NCBI GenBank assembly: GCA_963402885.1
Contig: OY727094.1
Coordinates: 14,014,501-14,078,500 of the forward strand
Origin: Antedon bifida
Taxonomy: Eukaryota; Echinodermata; Crinoidea; Comatulida; Antedonidae
DNA length: 64,000 bases
Direction: 5' to 3'
This document shows positions 1 to 13,314 of this stretch, in pieces. Positions within the stretch are counted from its first letter, which is position 1. Each line of letters opens with the position of its first letter. Both the position numbers and the translations under genes were made by a program. Below the pieces are notes generated by a model. That model saw nothing but the letters and a program-made list of their open reading frames with translations, was not told the origin of the DNA and did no database searches.

Positions 1-194
1 TTTAACGCTGCAAAAATATTTGTTTATTGTTAGCTACTACTATGGAGGAATTATATTTACCAATACAGTACAGTAATTTACGGACATTTTTCAATAATGA
101 TTTAAAAACATTATTGAACAATACTCGGGTTGGGTTTCAAGTTTATTTAATAATTCATAAATTTTATTCAAAAATAATTATGAATTATTATTAT

Positions 195-1720
195 TGAATC
201 AAGTTCATGATTTATTATTCATGAATTTGATTCAATACTAATTCATGAAAAGTATTCAATACTAATTCATGAAAAGTATTCAATACTAATTCATGAAAAG
301 TATTCAATAATAATTCATGAAAACTATTCAACTAATTCATAAAAATTATTCAACAAAAATTCATAAACTTTATTCAATACTAATTCATGAAAAGTATTCA
401 ATGCTAATTCATGAAAAGTATTCAATACTAATTCATGAAAAGTATTCAATAATAATTCATGAAAAGTATTCAATACTAATTCATGAAAAGTATTCAATAA
501 TAATTCATGAAAAGTATTCAATGCTAATTCATGAAAACTATTCAATACTAATTCATGAAAAGTATTCAATAATAGTTCATGAAAAGTATTCAATATTAAT
601 TCATGAAAAGTATTCAATAATAATTCATGAAAATTATTCAATAATAATTCATGAAAAGTATTCAATAATAATTCCCGAAAAGTATTCAATAATAATTCAT
701 GAAAAGTATTCAATAATAATTCATAAAAAGTATTCAATACTAATTCATGAAAAGTATTCAATAATAATTCATGAAAAGTATTCAATACTAATTCATGAAA
801 AGTATTCAATACTAATTCATGAAAAGTATTCAATAATAATTCATGAAAAGTATTCAATATTAATCCATGAAAAGTATTCAATAATAATTCATGAAAATTA
901 TTCAATAATAATTCATGAAAAGTATTCAATAATAATTCATGAAAATTATTCAATAATAATTCATGAAAAGTATTCAATACTAATTCATAAAAAGTATTCA
1001 ATAATAATTCATGAAAAGTATTCAATGTTAATTCATGAAAAGTATTCAATACTAATTCATGAAAACTATTCAATACTAATTCATGAAAAGTATTCAATAA
1101 TAATTCATGAAAAGTATTCAATACTAATTCATGAACTACATTCAGCAATACTTCATAACAATTATTCAATACTAATTCATGAACTTGATTCAATAAATAA
1201 TAACTCATGAATTTGATTCAATAACAGTTCATGAAAAGTTTTCAATACTAATTCATGAAAAGTATTCAATAGCAATTCATGAATTGCATTCAATAATAAT
1301 CCATGAAAGTTATTCAATAACAATTCAAGGATTTGATTCAATAATAGTTCATGAAAATTATTCAATTATAATTCATGAATTGTATTCAATATTAATTCAT
1401 GAATTTTATTCAATAATAACTCATAAAAAATAATATTAATTCATAACTTTATTCATAAACAACTCAAGAACTTTATTCAATAATAATTCATAAATTTTAT
1501 TCAATTTAAATTCATTAAAACTATTTAATAATTCATGAACATTAGTCATTAACAATCTATGAATTTAATTCAATAACAATTCATGAATTATTTGTAAATA
1601 AAATTCATGAAATCAAATATTTTGGGCCATTTGTACTTCATTGCACTGCAATGAATTATTCATGAACATATGGTTCATGAATAATGAATATGCATGAACT
1701 TAGTTCATACATAAGTCATG
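195..1720. repeat. 24-bp minisatellite array
   Basis: This is a tandem array of a 24-bp unit close to AATTCATGAAAAGTATTCAA plus four variable bases. It is tight from about 235 to 1140 and decays towards 1720. Because 24 is a multiple of three, reading frames of nearly 300 codons stay open on both strands: a repeated HEKYSI(I/L)I octapeptide on plus and NTFHELLL on minus. Substitutions fall without codon bias (for example ATA/CTA/TTA alternation at one variable site), so I read the frames as by-products of the array and not as proteins. Confidence 0.93.
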
Positions 1721-1837
1721 AATAATTCATCAAATTTTCACCGGGGAAAGTTACTACATTCAAACTGTCCAGGGAAGGAGTTAAGGTTTGTTGATTTTGG
1801 CTGGGATGGTGAGAGGAGAAAGAAGGGTGGGGGACTG

Positions 1838-2340
1838 CAGTATCAAAATTAGATATTTTAATTATCAAACAATATGACACTTATTCATTTACACACTTAC
1901 AACATACTTAAACTATAGGCATATCATAGCTATGTTATACCCCTCTCATTTAGACGCTAAAGTTGAATTGAATTTGATTTGCATTGAGAAGAATAGGGAG
2001 ATAAATTAATTTTGAAATCCGCCCTGGGTTAGGTTTAGGCTATCGAAGAGGTAATTCAGCGGTATCTAAATTAGATATTTTAATCATTAGCCAATATGAC
2101 ACCTATTCATTTACACAGTTTGTACTTAAGCCATGCCTATCAGCTGTGTATCCCCTTCCTATTATGAAGCTAAAGTTCTTGGAAGTAATATTTGTACTGG
2201 GAAGAATTTTTAACAAATCACCCGAGTGTTGGGTGTGATTGAGGTGAGTATAGGGAGTTACTGGCGTCCAGGGGGTTGTGACGGTTTTATACTAATTTTG
2301 AAAGCCGCCCTGGGGCGGGTATAATTGCTAGTAAGTCATA
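1838..2340. repeat. Diverged tandem duplication, ~223 bp period
   Basis: Two adjacent blocks share words in the same order: TTAGATATTTTAAT, AATATGACAC(T/C)TATTC, ATTTACACA, GCTAAAGTT, and TTTTGAAA(T/G)CCGCCCTGG. The offset is about 223 bp (1874 versus 2097 for the GACACNTATTCATTTACACA word). It is an old two-copy tandem duplication of unknown origin. Confidence 0.7.
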
Positions 2341-5097
2341 AAACCACAATTTCCAAAATTCATTTTCATTTATTCACTATTATAAACTGTACAACAGTGT
2401 TGCTTAAATCACACTCCAAAAATCGAAAATAAGAAGATAGGAATATAAGGAAGCAAAAAGTTTTGAACGTCCATAAATACTATGAAAACATTAATTAAAT
2501 CAGATTTGAACCAGCTACGGACTTTGCCATTAATATTAATATCATTTCCTACAGTAGTCTATTTAAAAGTGTAGTATAGGATCTACAGTGTTGAACATTG
2601 CTGACATGTCTAATGACTACACAAGACTCAAACTCATTAAGGATATCTGTTTGCACAGACGTTTCAGTACAGCTATGTGCAATTTTATAGGCCGATTGTG
2701 GTTCGTTTAAATTATTATTCAGTAGTTAAACAATTTAACTACAGAACTCTCTAGAATAGAAGTAGGTACATTGAAACTGGCTTAAGTTTGTTGATATAAA
2801 AGGAAGGTTTCTTAATTAAAGGATTGATTGCTGTTATGTTAATTCAGATGGTATGAGCAACAAATATGAAAATTGGACTGTGTGGTGGACCTTTGGGCGA
2901 GTACTGCCCTTGTGCTCTGATTTTAAAGTTATAAAAATTCAATATGGTTAATCGCTTTTGTAGTTCCCTTATTTGTGATTTTATTTACCATAGAGCTATA
3001 TACCTCACATAATTTTTCCATTCCTTATGAGGGACATATTGGGACCACAATTAACTGGATTGACCATTGTTTCTAGCAGTGTGATTGTATTAAAATGTCT
3101 TGATTTGACGTAATGCAGCTGACATTATTACCCCGGTCTAACTACATAATTTGCTTTAAATCAAATTATATAGTAGTATAATAATTGCAATGATATTAAT
3201 GCAGGATATAATTGCAATGAATTAACTGAAAATACTGGTAAGCTATTGCACGTATTGTGCTCCTTCTCTTATAGAATTGTTTAATGGAAATTATTTCAAC
3301 TGAAGTATGATCATAACTTTAATAATGATCATATACACTTAATTTAAAATTACAATTTAAAATCAATTATGAATGATTTAGCCTAAGAATATTTTTGGGT
3401 TTTTTAAAGAGAATAGCAAATCTCAATTTAACTTATTTACATTGCAGAAAGTAAGTATATCAAGTGTAAACAAACTTAGTTATGATTTTACCGGCATTTG
3501 TAAATAAGAAAGTTTGTAATTAAGAATTCCAGTGCGTAGGTGGAAAGTTTAACTGTATTATAATTATTATTTTTGACATTTATGTTTAGCTTTGATCATT
3601 TGACATTGCTGCAAAAGGGCATTTTTAAATTAAATAAAAGAAGAAAGAACACTGACAGATACATAAGGTGTAGTATATATAAATCATGAGTAATAACATA
3701 TGAAAGATAAAATCAATAAAAACAAAATGTTAATTAGTTTCACATTTCCTTTATAATCAAATTTTGGAGATGGATGACTTTTTAATCTATTAGCTAACAT
3801 TGTACATTTTAATGGTAATAAAAAAAATAAAAATGAAGCATTTATTACACACTCTAAGGTATGTAAACACAACTGAACTGTAACACCATCTTTCACATAT
3901 TTTGTACATTTCTCAAATAAAAAATAAAAAATTCAAATCCTGAAACATAACAAAAACAAATTTGGCCTATTGAGTCTTCTTTAAAACTGTCTTTAACCAT
4001 GGTGATATAAACAAGGGTTTGCAATGACATTACCTTTGTTTTACTGTCAAATTCATCAGAAAAGCATGCAAACAATGTTTTATCTCAGAAAGATGAAGAA
4101 AACTAAGTTTTAGATTTAGCAGACAAGTTTTATTTAGCACTCAAATTTAAAATTGATTAGGAGAAATTGCTATAGTAGGACATAAGAAAATTTTAGGAAC
4201 ATTATTTCTTTTAAAAACTTCATGATAGTAATACACGACAAACAAATCATTATGTCAATCTTGTGTTTAGTTTTAATCAAGTTACTAAGTATGAGACTGA
4301 TTAGAGGCCTCAAATTTAATGATTTTCACATAATAGCTAAAATTAGAATATTATTTACTTATTTAAAAAATATTGGATCATTTATTGACAAAGTTGGGTA
4401 CATTTTGAAAAACCTGACTTTAAAATAAATTAAGAGGCCAGCCAGTTACCAATTGCAGCCATTGAAGAAATGCATAATTGTTTTCATTAATTTATTTTAA
4501 ATACTGTATTAAATATTTCTTTTTTGAAACCAGTGATCATCGACTGAATTTTCTGAAAAAATTACATATAATTATATTCAATCAACTTTCTTTTTTTTTT
4601 TTAAATAGCTATAGCTGTTGTTGAAAAACACCAAGATCCTAATTTTAAATTGAAGAATATAATAACATTGCATAAAATAAGATAATAAATGTTTTCAAAT
4701 AATGGCATGCTTAGAATGTTTCACAATTACATATAAATGAAAGATAATATATGAATGAAGTCAAAGAATAAAACAAACTAGATTTAATTCGTCACTATGA
4801 CGAATTATAGGTTATATGCATTGATTTAAATGAAGATAATTGATTTTTAAAAGATATTTTGATTGATTGATTTTCTCAGAATCTTTAATTATTTATAATA
4901 TATGATAGGACCTTGCTAACGCGAATACAATAGCCGGTATCACAATCCGATCAAAGATCCCTCTGCGTATAATGTCATAAACCACATTTGTTATAATATA
5001 TTATATTACATAATAATAAAGACATGTGTATAATCTATACACTAAGAAATAAATTTGAACAAACAATACGGATAATAAAAAAAATCTTATTTCGTTT

Positions 5098-5175
5098 CCC
5101 AAGGTTAGACTCGATCTCGGTACCTTGAATGCCATAGACACGAGCACAGACCACCGAGCCATATACAACTGACTA
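5098..5175 (-). ncRNA. tRNA-like relic (possible SINE head)
   Basis: On the minus strand a match to an A box (TGGCTCGGTGG) lies about 40 bases before a B-box-like word (AGATCGAGTCT). No acceptor stem can be folded. This suggests a tRNA-derived SINE head or a tRNA relic and not a working tRNA gene. Confidence 0.3.
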
Positions 5176-5510
5176 AAAGTTGTAGAAAAATTCCTCCGTG
5201 TATTTACTATGCAGTAACCACTTTGGTGCAGATAGATTATTACATACCGCAATGAATTATAATTTTTTACTATGATGACATCTCTAAAAATGTTTAAAAA
5301 TGATGCACTGTCAAACTATATACTTTTAACTTTAATATATGAACTTTTGAAGGAAGAAAGTTAATGTTAAGTTTGTTATTTTGGCCTAAGAAAATGTCAT
5401 AATTTGTTTGATTGTCGAAATTAATTTTTTTAAATTTAATATGCAATTAATTATGACTTAATCAACTTTTGTTCCCTTATTTTAATAATAAATCATACAT
5501 AAGATACATA

Positions 5511-8500
5511 CCGTATTTTCCGGAGTATAGGTCGAGACTTTGTGGGAAAATTTTAATTGCAAAATCGGGGGTCGACTTATACTTCGACCATGCGATTTTT
5601 GAAAAAAACTCACAGAAGTTTTCAATTTAATACCTACATTGTACAACTCCAACAAGTACTCTGGTCAATAAAATATTAATATATCACAAAGACTCATTTT
5701 GATGTTAATATTACGCTTTTAAGATAATTAAGAAACCGTTATTCCCACAGCTTTCTTCCGTCAGCACACCGCTGTCATTTTGTGTTGTGATAAACAAGTT
5801 GGGCGCGGAGTGGGATAGGGCGAGCGTACAGCTGCGATGCGGTCATATGACAGCACATGTTTTGCATGATGTTGCACCTCTGCTGCATCTGAACTCTTAA
5901 AAAAAAGAGTGCAAATACAAATAAAGGAAGCACCTCTACTGTACATTAATTAAACAGTATTATTGTTTGTTATATTTATTACAGTTGTTTCGTTCAATGT
6001 AAAATTAGTAATTGGGTAGAAATATAGCCCTTGTTGATAATCATCGCTTGGTTAATGCTGGCTGACACAGGTCGCTTGACACAGCATTGGAGGCCACGAG
6101 GTAGAAGAATGCGCAATATCACCGCATCACACAACAGCAGAGTAAAGCTAAAGGGGATTTCCTGTGCGTAGCCTCGACTCTCCGATGTGATTTTTTCCTT
6201 CTGTTGTTTTTTTAATGATAAGTATTTTTTATGTTCTGTTTTGTTAAATTGTTGATAAATGCTGATAAAATAAAGTCGTAAATAAATGAAATGTACAATA
6301 ATTTGAAAGTCGAACATTTTATTATATTGGCTGACAATGTTGCACATTCAAGAATTAAAAAAATCATAATTTAGGTACTGGAGACTCATTAAAAACTGAT
6401 AATTAATTATAATACAAAACCCGCCCGACATACAAAATCTGCCTGACATAATCATAAATACAAAAGATTAAAAAAAAGATGTAAATATAATTATAAATGA
6501 TAATCCGTCAAAAAAACCTTCAAAGTCCTCGTCATCGTCTGAATCGCCAAATAACGCATACCAGTCCGCTTCAGTTACCCCATCGTCGTATGGATCAACA
6601 ATATCGTCATCGTCAGAAATGTCGGCTTCAATTTCATTATCGTCATCGTCCCAAAGTATGTCATCTTCCGTCCCGTCCAATGCATTACTTATACTACATT
6701 TTTTTAAAGAGTTGATTATAATGTCTGGCTTTAAATCATTCCAGGCATCCACTATCCAAGAACACACAGTCGGCAATGATGCTGCACGCATGTTACCGGC
6801 GGCTGTGTATGACTTTTCCCCATTCACCATCCAGTCGTTCCACATCCTCCTCATGGCATCTTTAAATGGTTTGTTAAGTGAAACGTCTAGTGGCTGTAAA
6901 ATTGACGCGAGTCCACCAGGTATTACGGCAATATCTGTGTCTTCGTCTTCTTTCAGTTTCATTTTAATACTGTCCATCAAGTGGGTCTTAAACATATCCC
7001 ACACCAATAAAGATCGGTCTCCAATAGCGCGATTCGGCCTCCGTCCCCACACCAAACTTATCCACTTTTTGCAGCCTTCCTCGTCCATCCATCCCTTTTC
7101 CTGAACATGAACAATTATTCCTCAGGGAAAAACTAGTTTGGGCATTGTTTTACGCTTGAAAATCACCATTGGCTTTAGTTTTGTGCCATGAGCCATACAG
7201 CACAATACCACGGTAAAATGTTGTTTTTCGTGGCCAGTTGTCTTCACCAACACAGTCTTTTCCCCTTTCTCGTTGACTGTGGTATTTCCGACCAAAACAT
7301 CGGTGTCTCGTCAATGTTTATGATCTGGGATAATGCATAATCATGGCGTTTTCGTTGCTTGATTATAAATGACTGAAAGGAGGTTATTTTCTCATCTAGT
7401 TCTCCGGGCAATTTTTGCGCGATTTTCGTTTTTTGTCAGATGACCAAATTTTGTCTTTTCATGAACCGGGTACACCAACTATTTGTTGCCTTAAAGTTTT
7501 CACTGACGTTCCGATTTCTGCCTGCCCAGCTAAGTGCCTGCAAATGGACCATTGTCCTGGTCACGATGTGTCCACTCACTCGCTTGTCCGTCACCCATTG
7601 ATATAATTCATCCTCCAATTGAGGCCACTTGCAGCTCAATCCCCTCAAAGCACATTTCTTTTTCGGCATCTTTCTTAGCGTGTCTTCTGCTTTTCTCCAG
7701 TCTCTCACCAACTTTTCCGATACATCAAACTGACGTGCTGCTGCACAGTTGTTAGAAGTCTTGGCTGCCTCCACTACTTTCAACTTGAAAGTGGCTTCAT
7801 TATCGGTTCCTCTTAACCATAATGATCAAGTAAATTATTATTATGGTATTTCAAAAGTGTATACAATAATGATAATAGATTTTAACGAAGTAAGAGCATG
7901 AATGCAAGTGATGACTAAACCCCAAACTATTCAGTACAATTGATATATTACACTGAAGATAGGCCTAGGCATAAATCAATTTTATCGTATTATTTTTAGT
8001 GCAATTTAATTCGGTGCAAACTGCAGAGCGTGCAGCAGTCACGCTCTAATGATTACGTACAAACAGACTTGTGTACGTGTATGGTTGCATTTTCATCTAT
8101 ACACATGCGCAGTTTGTTTGTTTGTTCGTAATTATTCTCCTTAGTCGGGCGCGTGTACATTTACAGATAACGCGATTTACAACTACTCGCCTGTACAATA
8201 TTAATAAGCCTCCTAACGGAAAACTCGTTTTAATTTATTCGAGTGACGCGAAAAACATCGCTGATGGCAAGTACCGCTACATCACTGTCATTTATTATAG
8301 GCTGGCGAAGACGGCGGCGAAGTCGTTGTGATTTACATAAATAATAATAATAATAGATTGTCTAAATATTGATTACACTTTAATAATATAAACAAACAAC
8401 CACATTTCATACATTTCTAGCCATCTATGAACTTTAAAGTAAGTTGTGTTATTAGCCGATTTTGGGGGTCAACTTATATTCAGGTCATACCAAAATCAAC

Positions 8501-8564
8501 GATATTCTAGGCCAAAGTTGGGGGTCGACTTATACTTGGGGTCGACCTATACTCTACAATACGG
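5511..8564 (-). mobile_element. pogo/Tigger-like DNA transposon, degenerate, TA target duplication
   Basis: The element is about 3.05 kb, bounded by terminal inverted repeats. The left end starts CCGTATTTTCCGGAGTATAG and the right end, reverse-complemented, starts CCGTATTGTAGAGTATAGG. Both ends continue into copies of GGGGGTCGACTTATACTT. TA dinucleotides flank it at 5509-5510 and 8565-8566, the target duplication expected of the Tc1/mariner-pogo superfamily. A broken CENP-B-type HTH plus DDE transposase lies inside on the minus strand (7783 down to 6468). The pieces between the gene and the ends show no other gene. The terminal regions carry tandem part-copies of the 'GGTCGACTTATAC' word, probably transposase binding sites (inference). 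Confidence 0.88.
6468..7795 (-). pseudogene. pogo/Tigger-type transposase pseudogene
   Basis: Reading from 7795 leftwards, the N-terminal part is a Psq/CENP-B-like HTH with AAARQFDVSEKLVRDW, followed by the HTH_Tnp_Tc5 part (WCTRFMKRQNL). Then comes the DDE_1 catalytic domain: NIDETPMF carries the first Asp, followed by KTVLVKTTGHEKQHFTVVL and KLKPMVIFKRK. Next come LLVWDMFKTHL with the second Asp and IPGGLASILQPLDVSLNKPF. The tail is very acidic and ends near DFEGF, as is usual in this family. Lesions are clear: a TGA at 7436-7438, a one-base frameshift between about 7287 and 7310 just after the first Asp motif, and another TGA at 7122-7124. No obvious start ATG remains. It would have cut and pasted the surrounding element; this copy cannot make the enzyme. 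Confidence 0.9.
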
Positions 8565-8566
8565 TA

Positions 8567-10137
8567 CACTTCAAGAAAATGAAATAAAAAGTAGGTGTTC
8601 CCCAGCATTCTGACGATATATATTAATTTTAAAATTTAGCATATTTTCACTATTTTGTTAACTTATACGTGCGTAGCCTGTCACTTTTGACGTGCTTGTA
8701 TAACGCAATTTCAAGTTGAAAAGTGAATCAAATATGATGATATTATTAAAGAAAGGTTGTAAAACAGAAATCGGCCAAAAATAGTGCGCAATAACGTTTA
8801 ACGCGCAGTGCGCGTGCAAAATTCTGCTTAAAAAGCATGCGTTATATGCGCTACGCACGTAATTATATTGCCATATGATGAAATTTATGAGTACCAAATT
8901 TTGTTTAAAAGTGATTCATGCTTGTGAAGATATGATTACAAACGTGATTTCATTAAATCTCGCGTAGACCGTGTAATTTATGATTGCGCACCGTGTTTTT
9001 TTATAATTTAATAATTTTGAAATTGGCCTTTTTTATGCTATTTTGTTTTGTTTTATATTTTTAAAAATAACAAAAAATAATTTAAAGCTGGCTTGAGATA
9101 CTGTACTGTCAGCATAATATTCTTTAGCTAAACATACTAGGCCTACTGTAATTTGTAAAATAAGATTTTGGACCTGATGAAATGTAAAAATAAATCTAGT
9201 GATTATCCTTCTGTAATGTATCATAAAATGGCTTCAATTCTACTGTTTATGACAAGGCTTCATCATTTAATGAACTTTTTCACTCTTTAACGTTTCGCTT
9301 GAATGTCCGCATCTGCCAGAATACAACTTAGATAGTCTTCAATTATAATATCTATCCATTAATTGTTTTAAATTTACTTGAAAGCATCAATGTTTAAAAA
9401 AGTTATAGGATACGATGAAATAAGTTTGTACTCTTAAAAACGCGTAACACAGGACCCTTAGATTGGTATCCAAGCGTCTTAATAACCAAGCTACAACTTT
9501 ATTCTTAATTGTCTCAATGTTGAGAAATGCCAATTCATGTCAATTGCTCTTTAACCCTTTAGCACCTAAAGCGATGAAACCGCCCTGCGTATTACTACCT
9601 AAACTTCCCGCAACTCCCTGGATTTTAAACACGGTATAGCTCTCGTTCTGCGAAGCCTAGCAACAAATGAAAAACATTGACGTAAAGCTTGGAAAATCCC
9701 CTTTTAGATAAGACATTATCTTTTGTCAAAGATAGTGTAGTAGGAAGATGTCAAACTTTGCTAAAAAATTAGAGAACCGCTCGAGATAGGGCGCCTCTCA
9801 TGATGAGTAGGGATAGACGAATCTGAAACATGAGGAGCGCAATGGCAAAGCCCAACAAAAATGGTGTTTTCGGCAATAAATTGTAAAAATAAGCCACAAA
9901 AAACATCAAACTTCTTTTTGTCTTTATTATACAAAGTTAAAAAATAATATGATGTTTTCATACTGTTTTTGGATCTTTTTAGTTGTTAATACATTTATTT
10001 TGAGTGAGTTTTGGCATGACATGACTGTAAACACTGAGCTAGGATCAGGAGGAGGCTTACGCGCGCGCCTGTAGACGCATTCATGAATGGATGCTGGTCA
10101 TCTCGTACCCAAACCCATAAAAACTCTTACCCATCTT
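8567..10137. other. Non-coding stretch
   Basis: I see no exon here. A weak tRNA-like match lies at about 9430-9500; the rest is unremarkable AT-rich sequence. Confidence 0.55.
9430..9500 (-). ncRNA. Weak tRNA-like/SINE-like relic
   Basis: The minus strand reads GTAGCTTGGTTATTAAGACG, A-box-like, then CTTGGATACCAATCTAAGGG and a poor B-box region. The order resembles the head of a tRNA-derived SINE, but the B box is not convincing. Confidence 0.22.
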
Positions 10138-10145
10138 GGTAAACC

Positions 10146-10634
10146 CAGTGAGCTGTAAGCCGAAGGCTAGAGGGCTTACTCCAGACTGAAAAGTGATTCC
10201 AACAGGAGGGGGAACCAACAAGATGGCGGCCGTAAATGTGTTCAAAAACATTATTTAATATAAAAAATAATAATCTAATATAATACATTAAGACCACATA
10301 AATTACAACACATATTCTTGTCAAAGCACAGTGAAGTTTTTATAAAATTAAATATATTGTTAATCGCAATGGAATGAATAATTTCTTGGTAATCTAGCAT
10401 TTTTTGTATAACGAGGATCATATAGAATGCGTTCGCATTTATACGCTGCATTGCCTATCGTTCTCACGCAGATAAGCTCAACACAGGCTTAGCAGTGCGT
10501 ACAGTGTAGGGCATATCTGATTGGTCGATTGCAGCCGCCTTCTTGTTGGTTCCCTCTCCATGGAGAATCACTTTTGAACTGCGATAAAATTTAAATTAAA
10601 TTGCCATCCAGCCTTCGGCTATTACAAATCACTG
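10146..10634. mobile_element. hAT-type MITE with 8-bp target duplication
   Basis: This is a 489-bp non-coding element. Its ends read CAGTGAGCTGTAAGCCGAAG on the left and, reverse-complemented, CAGTGATTTGTAATAGCCGA on the right. A second matched block follows (AAAAGTGATTC and GGGAACCAACAAGA, with GGCGGC), so the inverted repeats cover about 90 bp per side. It is flanked by an exact 8-bp duplication GGTAAACC at 10138-10145 and 10635-10642. An 8-bp duplication with CAGTG ends is the hAT signature. No transposase is present, so mobility would need a partner element. Confidence 0.88.
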
Positions 10635-10642
10635 GGTAAACC

Positions 10643-13003
10643 CCAGTCAAGTCTGAAGTCATAATGCAAATTTTACAGTATACAGTATTGTTGTTGGCAA
10701 ACAATATATGATTTATGAATAAATGATAGAAATTCTTCTGCAATTTCAATATTTTTTATAAAGCAATTTCTATAAAACTTCAGGGGTAGAATCTGTAAAT
10801 TCATTTCTATAGAAATTCAATAAAACTAAAACCTTTTATATATAGATTCTATAGAACATTTTTTGTAAGGGTAGTATAATAAAAGGGGGTAAAGTAGGCC
10901 TCCCCACGGTTATTTTTTCCTTGATAAACCTTACCAATAATGAACTCATCAGCTTATAATTAATACTATCATCAATGTTAGGCATTACATAAATCATGGC
11001 ATATAAAATTACAATGAATGCACGAAAGTTTGGAGTGTTACAAGTTATTATTAAATTATTAAAATTAACAATAATTGGGTTTTTTTTCAGTAAAAAAACA
11101 TACTCATAGTCCTAAATTCCTATAATGTTAGGCCTATTCATTGTATATGTTTCCCCTTATAGACAGATCGACTATTTGTATAATATTATTGATTACAATA
11201 AATATTGATTGATTGATTGATTACACATGCCATACTACCTATTCTCTTTTATTACCCATTTAGAAATAAACCATACGTAATCAATTATTATATAGGCATA
11301 CACATTGTAGGCCTATTATTATTACCACTAATAGGCTCCTAATATATTTATTCACTCTGATGAAGAAGTGTTTCTAAAGCTAGGTATAAAATCTCTGTCC
11401 AATGATAAACAATTAAATGTAAATAATTTTTAAAAAGTACAGTTGATTTGCAAATAAAAACATTAAAATAAAAGAAATAAAATATGGTAGATATTCCAGG
11501 TACCTAAACAATTCCAGGTAATTGGAACACAAATTTGTATTCCAAAACATAAAAATATGATTCATTTGCACTTTCTATAAAGATAACAGTACATTTTATA
11601 TGTTAATTCGTATTAAATCTTAATTTTACAGTCATATTATTCATCTGTTATATAGCCTATTTCCTATACAATAACCTCCCGTACCCTTGAAATAGGCGCC
11701 CATAGTGTCTCGCGTTTATTTGCATTGATCAAATAGGAAGTGTAACATCTTCCTACTAGTACTACACTATCTTTGCTTTTGTGCCTTCTATTTGACTAAG
11801 TGACGTTCAACTGTTCAAAGTTGGATCTATTGTTTTCGTTTGGAAAAAAGCACTCGCCGGAACCGCATGAACGCGCAGCAACCTCTCGATTTAATTTTTT
11901 AAGATTTGAGTGTCATAAGGACTAAATATCAATCAATTTATTTGTAATTTAAATATTCTTATGTTTCCTCATCATTATTGTTTCAAATTAATTAATCAAA
12001 TTTCAGCATATCACCGGGCGGTTTAAAAATCATGTTCTGTGCCTGTTGCGGTTTATCTTTCTGTCATGTTGCTTAATCTTAAGCTATGTCTACACTATCA
12101 CTACATAAATTTGACAAAAAAAGTGTGCTCTATGCCCAAATATCGTTATCACCATATATGTGCACATCACATTTATTTCTCACATAAAGTTTGATAGTGG
12201 TAGAAAATTTTGAAAGTTATGTAATATATTTATATAATGGGTGTGGCTTAAGTAATGGCATCATTATATTGTTCAAATTATATTTTATATAGTTCCATGG
12301 TTTTGTACATGTCAGCTTTAATTTAATACCAAACATGCCATATTAATTTGATTTCTTAAATTTTCCCACAAGTTATGTAATATACAATGGGTTGGCTTTG
12401 ATAACGTCATTATATTGTGAAATTATATTTTTCTCATGTTAGAGGTATTTTACATGTCATAAGTTATGATTTGATACCAAACTTGACATATTTATGTAAT
12501 TTATATTTTTTAGATATTTTTACATAGTTACATAATATATTATGACGTCATTAAATTGTTCAAATTTTTGGGCACCCCTTCTAGAATTGTTAGTTAGGTC
12601 CTAAAGAAGGTTTCTGCCAAGTTTGGTGCTTTTGTCACGAAGTGCACAAAAAAAGGGCTAAGCGACCTGACTAAAGTGTCATCGCCTTTTTAGAAAACGC
12701 ATGGACAATGCAAATTAACAATATACTGTTCACTAATTTAATTAAAATCGGCGCCGCCTAAAAATCCTACCTAGGCTAGGCCTAGTAGGAGACGACACAT
12801 GTTAGTGGTTAGCCTAATTTAGCCGGACGAGACGACATCGTGCGCCGAATAGACATCGGAGGTGAGTCTAGTTTCGGCGGCCTAGGCTTACGCTAAATTA
12901 TTTAATCCTACCTTGGCTTAGCGAATTATAAATACGCCGACGTAAACATAAAAAAATATATGAAAAATCAATATATTCCATGTTAAGATTCAACATAGGC
13001 TAA
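10643..13003. other. Non-coding stretch
   Basis: No supported gene. Around 12.2-12.6 kb, diverged copies of 'AGTTATGTAATATA ... ATTATATTGTTCAAATTATATTT ... ACATGTCA' recur about every 140-150 bp, probably an old degraded tandem repeat. Confidence 0.5.
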
Positions 13004-13314
13004 GACCCCATTTACACTTACGATTAGGTCCTAGGCCGCTCCAGGATCGGGTTCATATTTAATTCTTTGGGCCTGTTCAAGCATGTTTATACTTGAGTTC
13101 CAAATGACGGCTCTGAGGATTCATTTACTTCAATTTCTCAAGCCATTGGTCACGGTTCACTGCATAAGCTGGCTCAAACATACAAGCCGCTCCTGGACCC
13201 ACCTCGAGAGGTGATCCAGGTCCGCATCCGGCCCAGGGCTGAACTAACTTTATTGCATGTTTACACCGATTGCCGACCCAGGGCCAGCCCAAATTGTTAG
13301 TGTAAATGGTGTCC
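13002..13314. mobile_element. MITE with CCATTTACACTNAC inverted ends
   Basis: The left end GACCCCATTTACACTTACGA matches the reverse complement of the right end, GACACCATTTACACTAACAA. The roughly 310-bp interior has further inverted matches (CAAGCATGTTTATACTTGAG-type words) and no open frame. The flanks resemble CTAA/CTAG, so the target duplication is unclear. The ends resemble those of the TTA-flanked MITE at 31.0 kb. Confidence 0.6.

Larger units (their letters stand above)
1721..5510. other. AT-rich non-coding stretch
   Basis: No coding exon or RNA gene can be supported here. It holds a diverged direct duplication (about 1838-2340), a weak tRNA-like relic near 5.1 kb, and short open frames with no recognisable motif. 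Confidence 0.6.

Noticed and set aside
317..1210. Two ~295-codon open frames, one per strand
   Set aside because: Both are produced by a 24-bp tandem repeat. No start context, domain or codon bias supports a protein.
2513..2530. tRNA-like B box (GGTTCAAATCT on minus)
   Set aside because: No A box at a suitable distance and no cloverleaf.
6497..7104. Plus-strand frames of 72 and 161 codons
   Set aside because: Antisense shadows of the pogo-like transposase.
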